From NCBI GenBank assembly GCA_045605765.1, contig JAZUQQ010000008.1, positions 1 to 52,662 of the forward strand: DNA of 52,662 nucleotides, written 5' to 3'. A model generated the notes under the pieces. That model saw only the letters and a list, made by a program, of their open reading frames with translations, ran no database searches and was not told the DNA's origin. How positions within the stretch are numbered: the stretch's first letter is position 1; the number at the start of each line of letters is the position of its first letter. The translations under genes were made by a program, and so were the position numbers. The DNA is from SIG672 sp045605765 (GTDB lineage: Bacteria; Bacillota; Clostridia; Oscillospirales; CAG-272). Shown piece after piece: positions 7,291 to 15,986 of this stretch.

Positions 7291-8304
7291 TTATTCTGCA
7301 AAAGCCTTCCACAGGTTTATAGAGATTTCTGATCTGAGGTTTGCAACAGCGACGTTTCTTTCAAGCTTCAAAGCAAGCTCGGACACCGCAAGCTCGGCAG
7401 AAAGAAGTGCCGTCATACCGACCTTTTTGGAAAGCTCTGCAATTGCATCATCGTCGCCGAAAAGAAGCTCGCACTTTGCTCTGCTTCTCAACACACACAT
7501 ATCACGAAGCGCCACGCGAAGCATAGAAAGCAGTTCGGTAAGCTCTTCCCTGCTTTTCGACGGAAAGGGGAATACCGAAAGTGCCGCCCTATCCTTATTT
7601 GCGAGAATTGTCAGGAGCTCGATCGCTTGTTTTCCAATCGTCTGCAAGGAATCGCCTTCCCCGATTATGCGCAATGCCTCACCGATGCTTCCGCCCGAAC
7701 GAGCGATAATACGCGAAAGCTCTTCGGGGGCGTTTTTCGACATTTCGAGCGCTCTGACACTGTTTTCGGCAAGATAGATCATCATCTCTTCCGGTGTAAA
7801 TACCTGCATACGAATAACCGGAGCTCTCGACCTGACTGTCGCGAGCAGTGACGTCGCGTTCTCAACGAGGAGCATAAAATATACGTTCTTCGGCGGCTCT
7901 TCAAGCAGTTTGAGTATAGCGTTCTGTGCACGGGTATTCATCTTATCGGCATGTCGTATTATATAAGCCTTTATTTCCGAATCGTTTGCGGCGATAAACG
8001 CTGTGTCACGGATCTCTCGCACCGCGTCTATTCCTATCGTCTTGCTCGCGCCCTTAGGAAGGATCTCGTAAACGTCCGCAGAGATTCCACGCAGTATTTT
8101 ATCGGCAGCAGACTCGTTCATTGACAGCTCCGCCGCAATAGCTCTCGCCATGGTCAGCTTACCACTTTTCGGAGGTCCTTCGATTATCAAAGCGTGCACG
8201 AATCTTCCGCAGGCAATATCGTCGGAAACTATTCGTTTAAGACTGTCGTTTTTATGTATAACTCTGTCAATTATATTTCCGACCTCGCGGACCGCCTGCG
8301 GCAT
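7291..8304 (-). CDS. holB: DNA polymerase III delta-prime subunit
   Basis: HolB is a clamp-loader AAA+ subunit. A Walker A-like loop GPPKSGKLT lies near residues 43-51 and the conserved segment NAILKLLEEPP is at about 126-136, followed by LLATVRSRAPVIRM. The zinc-binding cysteines found in many delta-prime proteins after the P-loop are missing (the region reads AAELSMNESAADKILRG). An AAGGAG site precedes the ATG. It heads a conserved block with ricT. Confidence 0.93.
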   Translation of the reverse strand: MPQAVREVGNIIDRVIHKNDSLKRIVSDDIACGRFVHALIIEGPPKSGKLTMARAIAAELSMNESAADKILRGISADVYEILPKGASKTIGIDAVREIRDTAFIAANDSEIKAYIIRHADKMNTRAQNAILKLLEEPPKNVYFMLLVENATSLLATVRSRAPVIRMQVFTPEEMMIYLAENSVRALEMSKNAPEELSRIIARSGGSIGEALRIIGEGDSLQTIGKQAIELLTILANKDRAALSVFPFPSKSREELTELLSMLRVALRDMCVLRSRAKCELLFGDDDAIAELSKKVGMTALLSAELAVSELALKLERNVAVANLRSEISINLWKAFAE

Positions 8305-8423
8305 GTACGTTATCTCCTTTTCGACGTTTTTACGGCTTATAACTCAGACCATACACGATAATTATAACAGATATAATCGGTTTTGTCAACAAAAACAGCT
8401 GTTTTACCTTTTATTACATAATC

Positions 8424-9083
8424 CTATTTAATTTTTATTTCCAATATACGGGCAAGTTCGGTTGCGTTGTCGGCAATTTTATGAGGGCTTGATTCTTCAA
8501 TCGTGGCTGTGTCACAATATCCCCAAGATACTCCGACAGCGTACATACCCGCATTTCTTGCCGTTTCTATATCAACGTCCGAATCTCCGACGAAAGCACA
8601 TTCACAAGGAAAAACGCCCAACTCTTTGGCGATATACAGCGCCGCCTCGGGATCAGGCTTACGTTTGAACTTTCCCGCGCCTACTACAATGTCGAAAAGC
8701 GAATTACCGAAAAGCGTTTGTATGATACGCGATGCGTGTTCTTGATTTTTGTTAGTAAGCAGCGCCACGTACGTTCCGCACACTTTAAGCCTTTCAAGAA
8801 GAATCGGCACAGAGTCAAATGGTTTAGAAAAACGAACCGTGTTTTCCGCATAAAGCTTCTCATAATAGTCGCTACATCTATTTACATTATGCTCATCCCG
8901 CGCGTACTGCGGCAAGCTTCTCGTAACGAACACCTTTTGCCCATTACCCAGAAATGATCTTATTTCGTCGCGGGTTCTTTCGGGATATCCGAAATGAGAG
9001 AGCATTGAGTTCATAGCAAAAGTGAGATCGTCTAGCGTATCAACGACGGTGCCGTCGAGATCGAAGATTACAGCCTTAAACAT
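8424..9083 (-). CDS. HAD-superfamily phosphatase (phosphoglycolate phosphatase-like)
   Basis: A 219-aa HAD hydrolase. Motif I FDLDGTVVDT carries the nucleophile Asp8 and Asp10; motif II is ALLTNK; motif III is KPDPE with the catalytic Lys; motif IV is FVGDSDVDIETA. The four-helix cap region (residues about 15-80) places it with the Gph/PgmB-like subfamily. It would dephosphorylate a small phosphorylated metabolite; 2-phosphoglycolate is a family guess. It is separated from holB by about 120 nt. Confidence 0.88.
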   Translation of the reverse strand: MFKAVIFDLDGTVVDTLDDLTFAMNSMLSHFGYPERTRDEIRSFLGNGQKVFVTRSLPQYARDEHNVNRCSDYYEKLYAENTVRFSKPFDSVPILLERLKVCGTYVALLTNKNQEHASRIIQTLFGNSLFDIVVGAGKFKRKPDPEAALYIAKELGVFPCECAFVGDSDVDIETARNAGMYAVGVSWGYCDTATIEESSPHKIADNATELARILEIKIK

Positions 9084-9149
9084 TTTTCCTCCAAAAAATC
9101 GGGTTTATATATTTTTTACAAATACTTTTTGATATTTTTTATATTTGTG

Positions 9150-9178
9150 TTGCAAATATAGTTTTTTTATGTTATTAT
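9150..9178 (+). promoter_or_regulatory. Promoter for the RsiV-like protein
   Basis: TTGCAA (9150-9155) and TATTAT (9173-9178) are 17 nt apart, about 40 nt before the start of the gene at 9218. Confidence 0.55.
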
Positions 9179-9217
9179 GTTATGTGTAGATAAAAATGGT
9201 AGAGGGAGATGGTAAGC

Positions 9218-10084
9218 GTGAAAAAATTTATAACCGCTGTAAAATGCGTCTTGGTGCTCGTAGTATTGTGCGCTGCAATGCTCGCTCTGACCGCTGATAT
9301 TTTTTATACAAAGCCCGTGCTCCCCTCTCAGGATCCAAATGACGATCAACCGATAACGCCGCCAGACGATGGGAATCAGGGCAACGAAAAGCCAAATGTT
9401 CCTGACGCTCCTGACGAAAACATACCTAACTGGTCGATAAAGCCGGTCGTTATCAAAAACTCGATTTCTGACAAAAGCGGAAAGATCCTTTGCGAAATCA
9501 GGTACTCATATCCGTCAGCATCATCGAACGACGAAAGCGATATTTCCTCTTTCACAAAGGCGCTCGACGAAATAGCAAATGACATTAAGATATACGTTGA
9601 CTCGCGAAGTGAGCTCTACAAACTCAGATCTTATGAACAGTTTTCGGTTCCTCCGCAAATAACTGGATATTATACAATAAACCGTTTTTCGAGTGAGCTG
9701 TTGAGCATAAGCTTTATATTCTCGGAGATATCGCCAGATGCAGGCATAAACGAGTCGCGTATAAATTATAATCTTGACATTTTGCTCGAATCAAGCGAGA
9801 TCACGATAGACGCTGTTATGAACGATGCCGTCAGTTCTGTTAAAGAGATGCTCGCATCAAGGAACAAAAGCGGCGAGCTCGCGCTTTATGCAAACTATGA
9901 AAAACTGCTCTCGGGCATGATAAACAACGTGTGGTCGGTAAGATCAAACGGTATTATGTTTTATTTTCCCTGCGGAACGATCGCTCCAGTATCCGACGGA
10001 GACATTGAGGTGTTTATAGAAAAAAGCGCACTTTCGACCCTGCTTAGCGAATACGGAAAAATACTTCTGAACGTAACAGGCTGA
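9218..10084 (+). CDS. Membrane-anchored protein with RsiV-like (DUF3298-type) C-terminal domain
   Basis: About 288 aa. An N-terminal membrane segment (residues about 8-30, CVLVLVVLCAAMLAL) is followed by a Pro/Asp/Asn-rich linker and an extracytoplasmic domain. The C-terminal part contains FYFPCGTIAPVSDGDIEVFI, which matches the RsiV/DUF3298 pattern FyF.pYeiaP..G...v.i. RsiV binds lysozyme in Bacillus, but no sigma factor is adjacent, so an anti-sigma role is not supported. AGGGAG lies about 10 nt before a GTG at 9218, whereas an ATG at 9209 abuts it. It precedes the DUF951 gene. Confidence 0.7.
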   Translation: MKKFITAVKCVLVLVVLCAAMLALTADIFYTKPVLPSQDPNDDQPITPPDDGNQGNEKPNVPDAPDENIPNWSIKPVVIKNSISDKSGKILCEIRYSYPSASSNDESDISSFTKALDEIANDIKIYVDSRSELYKLRSYEQFSVPPQITGYYTINRFSSELLSISFIFSEISPDAGINESRINYNLDILLESSEITIDAVMNDAVSSVKEMLASRNKSGELALYANYEKLLSGMINNVWSVRSNGIMFYFPCGTIAPVSDGDIEVFIEKSALSTLLSEYGKILLNVTG

Positions 10085-10113
10085 TCATAGCCGTAAGAAA
10101 GGTAGTAAACTGT

Positions 10114-10305
10114 ATGGAAATACCCATATTTGACGTAGACGATGTACTGATACTCAAAAAGCCGCATCCGTGCGGTTCGTCAAGCTTCAAGGTTCTACGC
10201 GTCGGTTCGGATATACGAATAAAATGTAACCAGTGTGGTCGAGACCTCGAAATTTCCAGAGAAAAGCTTGAAAAAAGAATTAAAACTATCCGCCGCAAAG
10301 CTTGA
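10114..10305 (+). CDS. DUF951 family small protein (63 aa)
   Basis: A short protein recognisable as DUF951: KKPHPCGSSSFKVLRVG followed by DIRIKCNQCGRDLEISR, i.e. a CG and CNQC arrangement that may bind a metal, with a basic C-terminal tail (EKRIKTIRRKA). Function is unknown; in other Firmicutes it often sits near mechanosensitive channels or ychF-type genes. It follows the RsiV-like gene by 29 nt and is ended by the terminator at 10312-10343. Confidence 0.88.
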   Translation: MEIPIFDVDDVLILKKPHPCGSSSFKVLRVGSDIRIKCNQCGRDLEISREKLEKRIKTIRRKA

Positions 10306-10311
10306 TTTTTG

Positions 10312-10343
10312 CCGCACGCAAGATAAGCGTGCGGATTTTTTTG
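10312..10343 (+). terminator. Intrinsic terminator after DUF951
   Basis: CCGCACGC (10312-10319) pairs with GCGTGCGG (10327-10334), followed by a run of T. Confidence 0.9.
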
Positions 10344-10363
10344 TTTTGTAAGTAAATCTTGAT

Positions 10364-11353
10364 CTAAAAAGCTCGTGCAGAGCTTATATCATATCCTATC
10401 TGTTTGCGTATTTCCGCCATAACGCATGACACTTCTCTTGCAATTTTTCTTGATCTCAAATATTCAGTCCTGTTTTTCAAATCAGAATATGACATAAAAT
10501 CGGAAAGCTCACATGCCATACATTCAACCGGCGACAGCGTCCTGTGAAGGAGATAAGAATTCCCCTTTGCATCTATAAAAGCGACATCACGAAGCTGTGC
10601 GGGTTGTCTGATCGTAAGTGTACCCTCTCGACAGATTATCTCGCTTCTTATCGCGCTTTCTGCCAGTTTGGTAAACGTCAAAACAACGTCAAAATTATCG
10701 TATACGAGCAAAACGCTGTCAGCTATATCAACCCCGCTCTCCCAAAAATGCGCGGAGGCTATTATTTTGTCGGGATATCCAAACAGTTCGAGGGCAAGGT
10801 ATATACAGTAGATGCCCAGATCCATAAGCGCACCCCCACAAGATGCTTTGTCAAAAGTCGAGACCGTTTCTCCCTTCTTTACTGCTTCAAGCCTTGACGA
10901 GCGCTGAGAGAAATCAAGACGCGCAGAAACCACATCTCCTGCTTTTTCGATTGTCTCCTTCATCTTTTCAAGCTGTGGAAGGTGAAAATTCATCATAGCC
11001 TCGGCGTAAATGACACCTTTTTTATCGGCAAGCACAGATAGTTCGTCAAACTCCTCTGTGGTTACGGTAACCGGCTTCTCACAAAGCACGTTTTTTCCCG
11101 CTTCAATAAAGAGTTTTGAGTAAGCATAATGCGTCACATTCGGAGAGGCAATATATACAGCATCTATATTTTCATCCCTCGCCATTTCTTCAAGACTATT
11201 AAAGCATTTTGCTCCGCCATTTTTTTCGGCAAAAGCTCTCGCTTTTTCCAGATTTCTCGAATATTGGGCGTAATAGTGCGCGCCCTTAGTGCTTTTGATA
11301 GCGTCTATAAAATTTTCACAAAGCCAGAATGTGCCTATAATTGCAAAATTCAT
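10364..11353 (-). CDS. Gfo/Idh/MocA family NAD(P)-dependent oxidoreductase
   Basis: A 329-aa oxidoreductase. The N-terminal Rossmann part begins FAIIGTFWLCENFIDAI, a degenerate version of the usual GxGxxG, and the signature EKPVTVT is present (VLCEKPVT, with catalytic Lys). The C-terminal alpha/beta domain includes GGALMDLGIYCIYLA, as in trans-dihydrobenzenediol dehydrogenase-like members. It would oxidise or reduce a sugar or cyclitol. It stands alone on minus, between the DUF951 terminator and the hairpin at 11391, far from the catabolic island. Confidence 0.87.
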   Translation of the reverse strand: MNFAIIGTFWLCENFIDAIKSTKGAHYYAQYSRNLEKARAFAEKNGGAKCFNSLEEMARDENIDAVYIASPNVTHYAYSKLFIEAGKNVLCEKPVTVTTEEFDELSVLADKKGVIYAEAMMNFHLPQLEKMKETIEKAGDVVSARLDFSQRSSRLEAVKKGETVSTFDKASCGGALMDLGIYCIYLALELFGYPDKIIASAHFWESGVDIADSVLLVYDNFDVVLTFTKLAESAIRSEIICREGTLTIRQPAQLRDVAFIDAKGNSYLLHRTLSPVECMACELSDFMSYSDLKNRTEYLRSRKIAREVSCVMAEIRKQIGYDISSARAF

Positions 11354-11390
11354 AATGCTCCGCCTTTTACGTTATATTTTTCAAAAAGTT

Positions 11391-11428
11391 TCCCCGAGTT
11401 GTGCTAGACAGGCTCGGGGAGTCTTTTT
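11391..11428. terminator. Hairpin terminator between Cys-Asp peptide and oxidoreductase genes
   Basis: TCCCCGAG (11391-11398) pairs with CTCGGGGA (11413-11420). A T run follows on plus; on minus the stem is followed by AACTTTTTG, so it can end the minus-strand peptide gene. Confidence 0.7.
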
Positions 11429-11450
11429 TGTAATTTCTCTGCTGTACGAA

Positions 11451-11696
11451 TTATTCGGCACAGTCAGCTTCCTGCGCTTCTTCAAAATCGCCAATGTCGT
11501 CGCAATCGCAGTCACATTCGCAAATATCGTCACAGTCACAATCGCAGTCGCAGTCGCAGTCGCAGTCGCAGCATTCTGCTTTTTTCTTTGCGAGAAGCTT
11601 TTTATAGATAACGACACCCGCAACAGCAATAGCGGCAACTACGGTAACGGCTCCAATTATTTTGAAAGCCACAGAGAGAGCACTTTTTTCTTTCAT
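11451..11696 (-). CDS. Small membrane peptide with Cys-Asp repeat tail (81 aa)
   Basis: The N-terminus (MKEKSALSVAFKIIGAV...) forms a single membrane segment up to about residue 30, followed by a basic stretch (KKLLAKKKAE) and a tail of alternating Cys-Asp pairs (about CDCDCDCDCDCDD, then CECDCDCDD) ending in acidic residues. It carries roughly 13 cysteines in about 40 residues. Such a tail would bind metal ions strongly or form cross-links. I do not recognise a characterised family. The repeat is encoded by a hexanucleotide-like run at 11512-11578, so its length may vary by slippage. Confidence 0.75.
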   Translation of the reverse strand: MKEKSALSVAFKIIGAVTVVAAIAVAGVVIYKKLLAKKKAECCDCDCDCDCDCDCDDICECDCDCDDIGDFEEAQEADCAE

Positions 11697-11914
11697 CTTT
11701 GTCTCCTTTTCTCCGACACAAAAACTTTACCGTTACTCCAAATTTTGTCGGCACTTTGAAGTCTCGGTTCATTAAACTTTCTCTAACGCATATTTAGTAT
11801 ATCATATATCGATCAGAAAATAAATACTTTTTTTATGTATCAATTGTAAATTCTTCATCTTTTTCATGTGTTTTCAAAAAAAACGTTATGTAACAAAAAA
11901 TTTACGGTCAGCCG

Positions 11915-11943
11915 TTGCTTTTTTTTATTATATATGTTATAAT
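11915..11943 (+). promoter_or_regulatory. Promoter of the rlmN-stp-prkC operon
   Basis: TTGCTT (11915-11920) and TATAAT (11938-11943) with 17-nt spacing, about 80 nt before rlmN. The 325-nt gap (11700-12025) holds this promoter and AT-rich sequence; nothing else was recognised. Confidence 0.65.
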
Positions 11944-12025
11944 ATGGTGATAAACTATAAAATAGGAGTAGGATTCCGATTTTCGCGTATACATCTGCCA
12001 ATCTCGGAAGTGAGTCTTTTCTGAA

Positions 12026-13081
12026 ATGATAGAAAATTTCCACTGGCTTTCGCTGACGTCCGATGAGCTCAGAGAAAAGCTGAAAGAACTTAACGAAGCT
12101 CCTTTCAGAGCCGACCAGCTTTCCAAATGGTTCTGCCTTGGCGCCACGCCTGACGAGATGACCAATATACCGAAATCTCTTCGAGAGAAGCTTTGTGACG
12201 AAAACGTGGGAATACTGTTCTATCCTCAGATAGTCAAAAAGCAAGTATCCTCTATCGACGGAACGGTAAAATATCTATTTTCTCTGCACGACGGTCAGCT
12301 TATCGAAAGTGTCGTTATGAAATATGAGCACGGAAACACGATATGCGTTTCTACTCAGGCAGGTTGTCGTATGGGGTGCAGGTTCTGCGCTTCGACGCTC
12401 GGCGGAAAGGTTCGCGACCTTTCGGCAGGCGAGATACTGGGGCAGATAATTTCGGCTCAACGCGATTTCGGAGAGCGAATTTCGGGAGTCGTTATGATGG
12501 GCATAGGCGAACCCCTTGACAATTACGACAACGTAATGCGCTTTCTTGAAATAGTGGGAAGCAAAAGCTCGCTAAACATCGGCTACCGTCACATTTCCCT
12601 TTCCACCTGCGGTGTGGTTGATAAAATAGACAGACTTGCCAAAGAAAACTATCCGATAACTCTTTCAATATCCCTGCACGCCGCCTGCGATGAAGATCGC
12701 TCGCGCATAATGCCGATAAACAACCGATGGAACATTGACTCTCTGCTTAGCGCTTGCCGTCGGTATTTCGACAAGACAGGCAGACGGATATCGTTTGAAT
12801 ACACTCTCATATCAGGCGAGAATGATTCGGTGGAGCAGGCAAAGAAGCTCGCGCGGCTTATAAAAAAATATTTCGGGCAAAGACCCATACACGTCAATCT
12901 GATTCCGCTGAATCACGTTAACGAGAGAAATTTTTCATCCGGTAGCCGAGAAGATGTCAAGGCCTTCTGTGACACCCTCAACACGCTTCACGTGAACGCC
13001 ACGGTAAGACGCAAGCTGGGACCGGATATAGATGCATCCTGCGGTCAGCTCAGACACAAAGCAGCTGACAAAAAAGTCTAA
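12026..13081 (+). CDS. rlmN: 23S rRNA (adenine-2503-C2)-methyltransferase RlmN
   Basis: RlmN is a radical-SAM enzyme that methylates C2 of A2503 in 23S rRNA (and A37 of some tRNAs). The radical-SAM motif is AGCRMGCRFC (C114, C118, C121). The C-terminal cysteine in DIDASCGQLRHK (about C339) forms the methyl-transfer adduct. Conserved GVVMMGIGEPLDNYDNV and HVNLIPLNHV are present. 351 aa is a usual length. It leads the plus-strand operon with stp and prkC, as in many Firmicutes. Confidence 0.97.
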   Translation: MIENFHWLSLTSDELREKLKELNEAPFRADQLSKWFCLGATPDEMTNIPKSLREKLCDENVGILFYPQIVKKQVSSIDGTVKYLFSLHDGQLIESVVMKYEHGNTICVSTQAGCRMGCRFCASTLGGKVRDLSAGEILGQIISAQRDFGERISGVVMMGIGEPLDNYDNVMRFLEIVGSKSSLNIGYRHISLSTCGVVDKIDRLAKENYPITLSISLHAACDEDRSRIMPINNRWNIDSLLSACRRYFDKTGRRISFEYTLISGENDSVEQAKKLARLIKKYFGQRPIHVNLIPLNHVNERNFSSGSREDVKAFCDTLNTLHVNATVRRKLGPDIDASCGQLRHKAADKKV

Positions 13082-13138
13082 AACAGAATTTTATTTACTA
13101 AAAAGAGTACACTAAGTCATAAGAATCGGGTGATAATT

Positions 13139-13903
13139 TTGTTATTTTACGGAGAAAGCGACATAGGAGCAGTAAGACAGGAAAATCAGGACTGTTTTAC
13201 ATTTACCGAAATAGGAAATGACTGCTTCCTCGCCGCCGTTTTTGACGGTATGGGAGGACTTTCATCGGGCGCACGTGCTTCCGAACTTGCGCGTGATGTA
13301 TTTGTCAGATATGTCACAAAAAATCTTGAAAAATATAAAAAGAGCTCCGGAAAGATGGTAATTCACGACGATGTTACGGTAAAAAATATTCTTACCGAAG
13401 GTGTTTCCCGCGCCAACCACTCACTGTATATGGAGTCTATAACACTTTCGAAAAACGAAGGAATGGGAACCACCATTGCCGCAATACTAGTTATAGAAAA
13501 AAAAGCGTACATTTGCCACGTCGGAGACAGCAGAGTCTATGCTCTTGTCGCAAACAAACTGACAAAGCTCACTCGCGATCATTCGCTCGTACAGTATCTT
13601 GTTGACACCGAGCAGATATCAAAGGCAGAGGCTGAAAGACATCCTCAAAAAAACGTACTGCTAAAAGCTATCGGAACAGAAGATGTTGTGGCTCCGGATA
13701 TATCGGTTATGAATTTTTCAAAGGCCAAGCACTATCTCATATGCTCAGATGGACTCAATCTTCACATAAGCGACGGCGAAATAGAGGAAATACTTGCAAG
13801 TGACACGCCTGCAGATGAAAAAGTCAAGACGCTAATATCGCTCGCAAGGGGTCGCGGAGAACGTGATAACACCACTGTGCTCGTTATATCGAGCCAAACT
13901 TGA
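13139..13903 (+). CDS. prpC: PP2C-family serine/threonine phosphatase Stp/PrpC
   Basis: The partner phosphatase of PrkC. Metal-binding motifs include ESDIGAVRQENQD, FDGMGG, GMGTTIAAILV, CHVGDSRVY and GERDNTTVLV. Length is about 254 aa. A TTG start at 13139 has GGGTGA about 6 nt upstream; a GTG at 13130 is a weaker alternative. It lies 57 nt after rlmN and just before prkC, a pair conserved across Firmicutes. Confidence 0.93.
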   Translation: MLFYGESDIGAVRQENQDCFTFTEIGNDCFLAAVFDGMGGLSSGARASELARDVFVRYVTKNLEKYKKSSGKMVIHDDVTVKNILTEGVSRANHSLYMESITLSKNEGMGTTIAAILVIEKKAYICHVGDSRVYALVANKLTKLTRDHSLVQYLVDTEQISKAEAERHPQKNVLLKAIGTEDVVAPDISVMNFSKAKHYLICSDGLNLHISDGEIEEILASDTPADEKVKTLISLARGRGERDNTTVLVISSQT

Positions 13904-13940
13904 CTTACAAAATGATATTTATAGAAAGGTACGGTCGAAA

Positions 13941-15956
13941 ATGACGCAGTTTGATAAATACATCGGTATGCTCGTCAGCGGCAGATACGAAATAAAGAGA
14001 GTTCTTGGTGTAGGCGGTATGGCGGTCGTTTTTCTGGCTTACGACAGACAGGAAGAATGCGACGTGGCGTTAAAAATGCTTAAAGAGGAAGCATCAACAG
14101 ATGAAAGTGCGCTCCAATGCTTCGAAGACGAATCACGTACTATATCTATGCTTTCGCATCCCAATATCCGCCAGATATATGACATCTCTATATCAGAAGA
14201 TCACAAATATCTTACTATGGAATATCTTGACGGACCCACCCTTAAAAGTTACGTCAAGGAAAAGGGACGGATTTCTCAGGACAAGGCTCTCGAATTCATA
14301 ATTCAGATACTTGATGCACTTAATCACACCCATTCCAAGGGCATCGTTCACCGTGATATAAAACCTCAAAACGTCATAGTAACGTCTGAAAGCTCTGTAA
14401 AGATAACCGATTTCGGTATAGCAAAGCTGTACGATCCCCATACTAAAGCTCAGAGCGACAAGGGCGTCGGCACAGTATATTATATAAGCCCCGAGCAGGC
14501 AAGCGGAAAGAACATTGACGCTCGCAGTGATATATATTCTGTCGGCATTATGCTTTACGAGCTCGTTTGTCATAGGCTTCCCTTTGTCGCCGAAGATCCG
14601 AGCGAGGTCGCCTATATGCAGGTGAACGAGGAGCCTCAAAAGCCCTCCGAAATAGTCGATCTGCCAATGGGTCTTGAACAGATAATCCTGCGCGCAATCG
14701 CGAAAAATCCGGACGAGCGTTTTAGTGACGCAGGACAGATGCTCGCGGCGGTAAAGCGCTTCAAGGAAACTCCCGAAGCGGTATTCGATTTCGTTTCGGT
14801 GCCTGCGGACAGCCGTTTCTACGGCACGGCAGGTCAGCACAGCGACGCCGATATTATACTTGCAAATCCCAACGAGGACGAATACGCACCTATGCCTATA
14901 ACCACCAAAAAAGACAAGAAACCGAAAAAGAAAAACAAACCCAAGGTGATAACCGAGGTGAAGACAGAAGTCGTTAAAAAATCCACGCCCGTATCCTTTA
15001 TATCTATAATTGCGGGCGCTGTGTTTGCCTGCCTCATCGTCGCCGTTATGACAGTTTACTACGTTTACGACAATTATATTGCAGAAACACTCTCTTCGAG
15101 TGATGCTCAGCTTCTCGTAATCGAGGATTTTATAAACAGAGAGTGCGATGACGAGCTGATTGCAAATATGAAAAAGCTCGGATATTCGGTCACCGTGGTC
15201 AAGCAGCCAAGTACAGACTATGTTATAGGTACAGTCATTTCTCAAAAGCCCGAGGCGGGTGCCAAGCGTACTATCATTCCGGGTGAAAAGAGCTGTGCTA
15301 TAACGCTCTACGTCAGCAGTGGCGAAGAAATGCGCACACTCGACAACTATATCGGTCAGAATTACAGAGATGCGGTTATAAAGATGAACGATCTCGGTTT
15401 TCCAAGCAAAGTTGTAAAAGAATATAATGCGCTAGTTCCCGCGGGAAATATAATAAGTACCTTCCCGGAGGCAGGCTCTTATATAACGATCGATACTCTT
15501 ATCACGGTATATGTAAGCGCGGGTCAGGAAATAATCTATACCACGATGCCTGATCTTTCAGATGTATCGGCAAGCGAGGTTCGTACCCTTATCACACGGC
15601 ACGAGCTCCGCCTCGCAGAGGTGACGTATCAGTATTCTCCGACAGTTCCCGCCGGGCAAGTCATCAGTCAGTATCCTTACTACGGAACAATAGTTCCTCG
15701 CTATATTACAGACGTTTCGATAGTAGTAAGCATGGGAGTCGATCCTTCAACATTACCTCCCGAGCCTGAACCTGAACCCGAACCTGAAAGCCCCGACGAC
15801 GGTACCGATATTCCTGTCGGCGGAACCGAGACGCCTGATGATGAAACAGAGACTCCGAATAGCGGAAATCAAACTCCCGATAGCGGAAACGAAACTCCAG
15901 ACGGAAGTGGCACAGATTCATCGCAAACACCTCCTTCGCCCAACTCGGACACATAA
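13941..15956 (+). CDS. prkC: PASTA-domain serine/threonine protein kinase PrkC
   Basis: A 671-aa Hanks-type kinase. The kinase domain shows GVGGMAVVF (glycine loop), VALKML (Lys45), HRDIKPQN (Asp139) and DFGIAK (157-162). A basic juxtamembrane stretch (KKDKKPKKKNKPK) leads to a single membrane helix at about 353-377. Three extracellular PASTA-type repeats follow, then a Pro/Glu/Asp-rich tail with PEPEPEPEPE and TPD repeats. PASTA domains sense muropeptides or lipid II and control germination and growth. The ATG at 13941 follows GAAAGG; a longer in-frame start lies inside prpC. Confidence 0.96.
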   Translation: MTQFDKYIGMLVSGRYEIKRVLGVGGMAVVFLAYDRQEECDVALKMLKEEASTDESALQCFEDESRTISMLSHPNIRQIYDISISEDHKYLTMEYLDGPTLKSYVKEKGRISQDKALEFIIQILDALNHTHSKGIVHRDIKPQNVIVTSESSVKITDFGIAKLYDPHTKAQSDKGVGTVYYISPEQASGKNIDARSDIYSVGIMLYELVCHRLPFVAEDPSEVAYMQVNEEPQKPSEIVDLPMGLEQIILRAIAKNPDERFSDAGQMLAAVKRFKETPEAVFDFVSVPADSRFYGTAGQHSDADIILANPNEDEYAPMPITTKKDKKPKKKNKPKVITEVKTEVVKKSTPVSFISIIAGAVFACLIVAVMTVYYVYDNYIAETLSSSDAQLLVIEDFINRECDDELIANMKKLGYSVTVVKQPSTDYVIGTVISQKPEAGAKRTIIPGEKSCAITLYVSSGEEMRTLDNYIGQNYRDAVIKMNDLGFPSKVVKEYNALVPAGNIISTFPEAGSYITIDTLITVYVSAGQEIIYTTMPDLSDVSASEVRTLITRHELRLAEVTYQYSPTVPAGQVISQYPYYGTIVPRYITDVSIVVSMGVDPSTLPPEPEPEPEPESPDDGTDIPVGGTETPDDETETPNSGNQTPDSGNETPDGSGTDSSQTPPSPNSDT

Positions 15957-15986
15957 TTTAAGTTTTAACAGGACATTTACAATCAA

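Noticed and set aside
10364..11353. Gfo/Idh/MocA gene as part of the GRE pathway
   Set aside because: It is 8 kb from the island, separated by core housekeeping genes, and has its own transcription unit.
11512..11578. Run of short hexamer-like repeats that could be read as a CRISPR or tandem repeat
   Set aside because: The units have no spacers and encode the Cys-Asp tail of a membrane peptide on minus.
14193..15245. Long open frame of 350 codons on minus inside prkC
   Set aside because: It is antisense to a clearly coding kinase, with no ribosome site and no recognisable protein motif.
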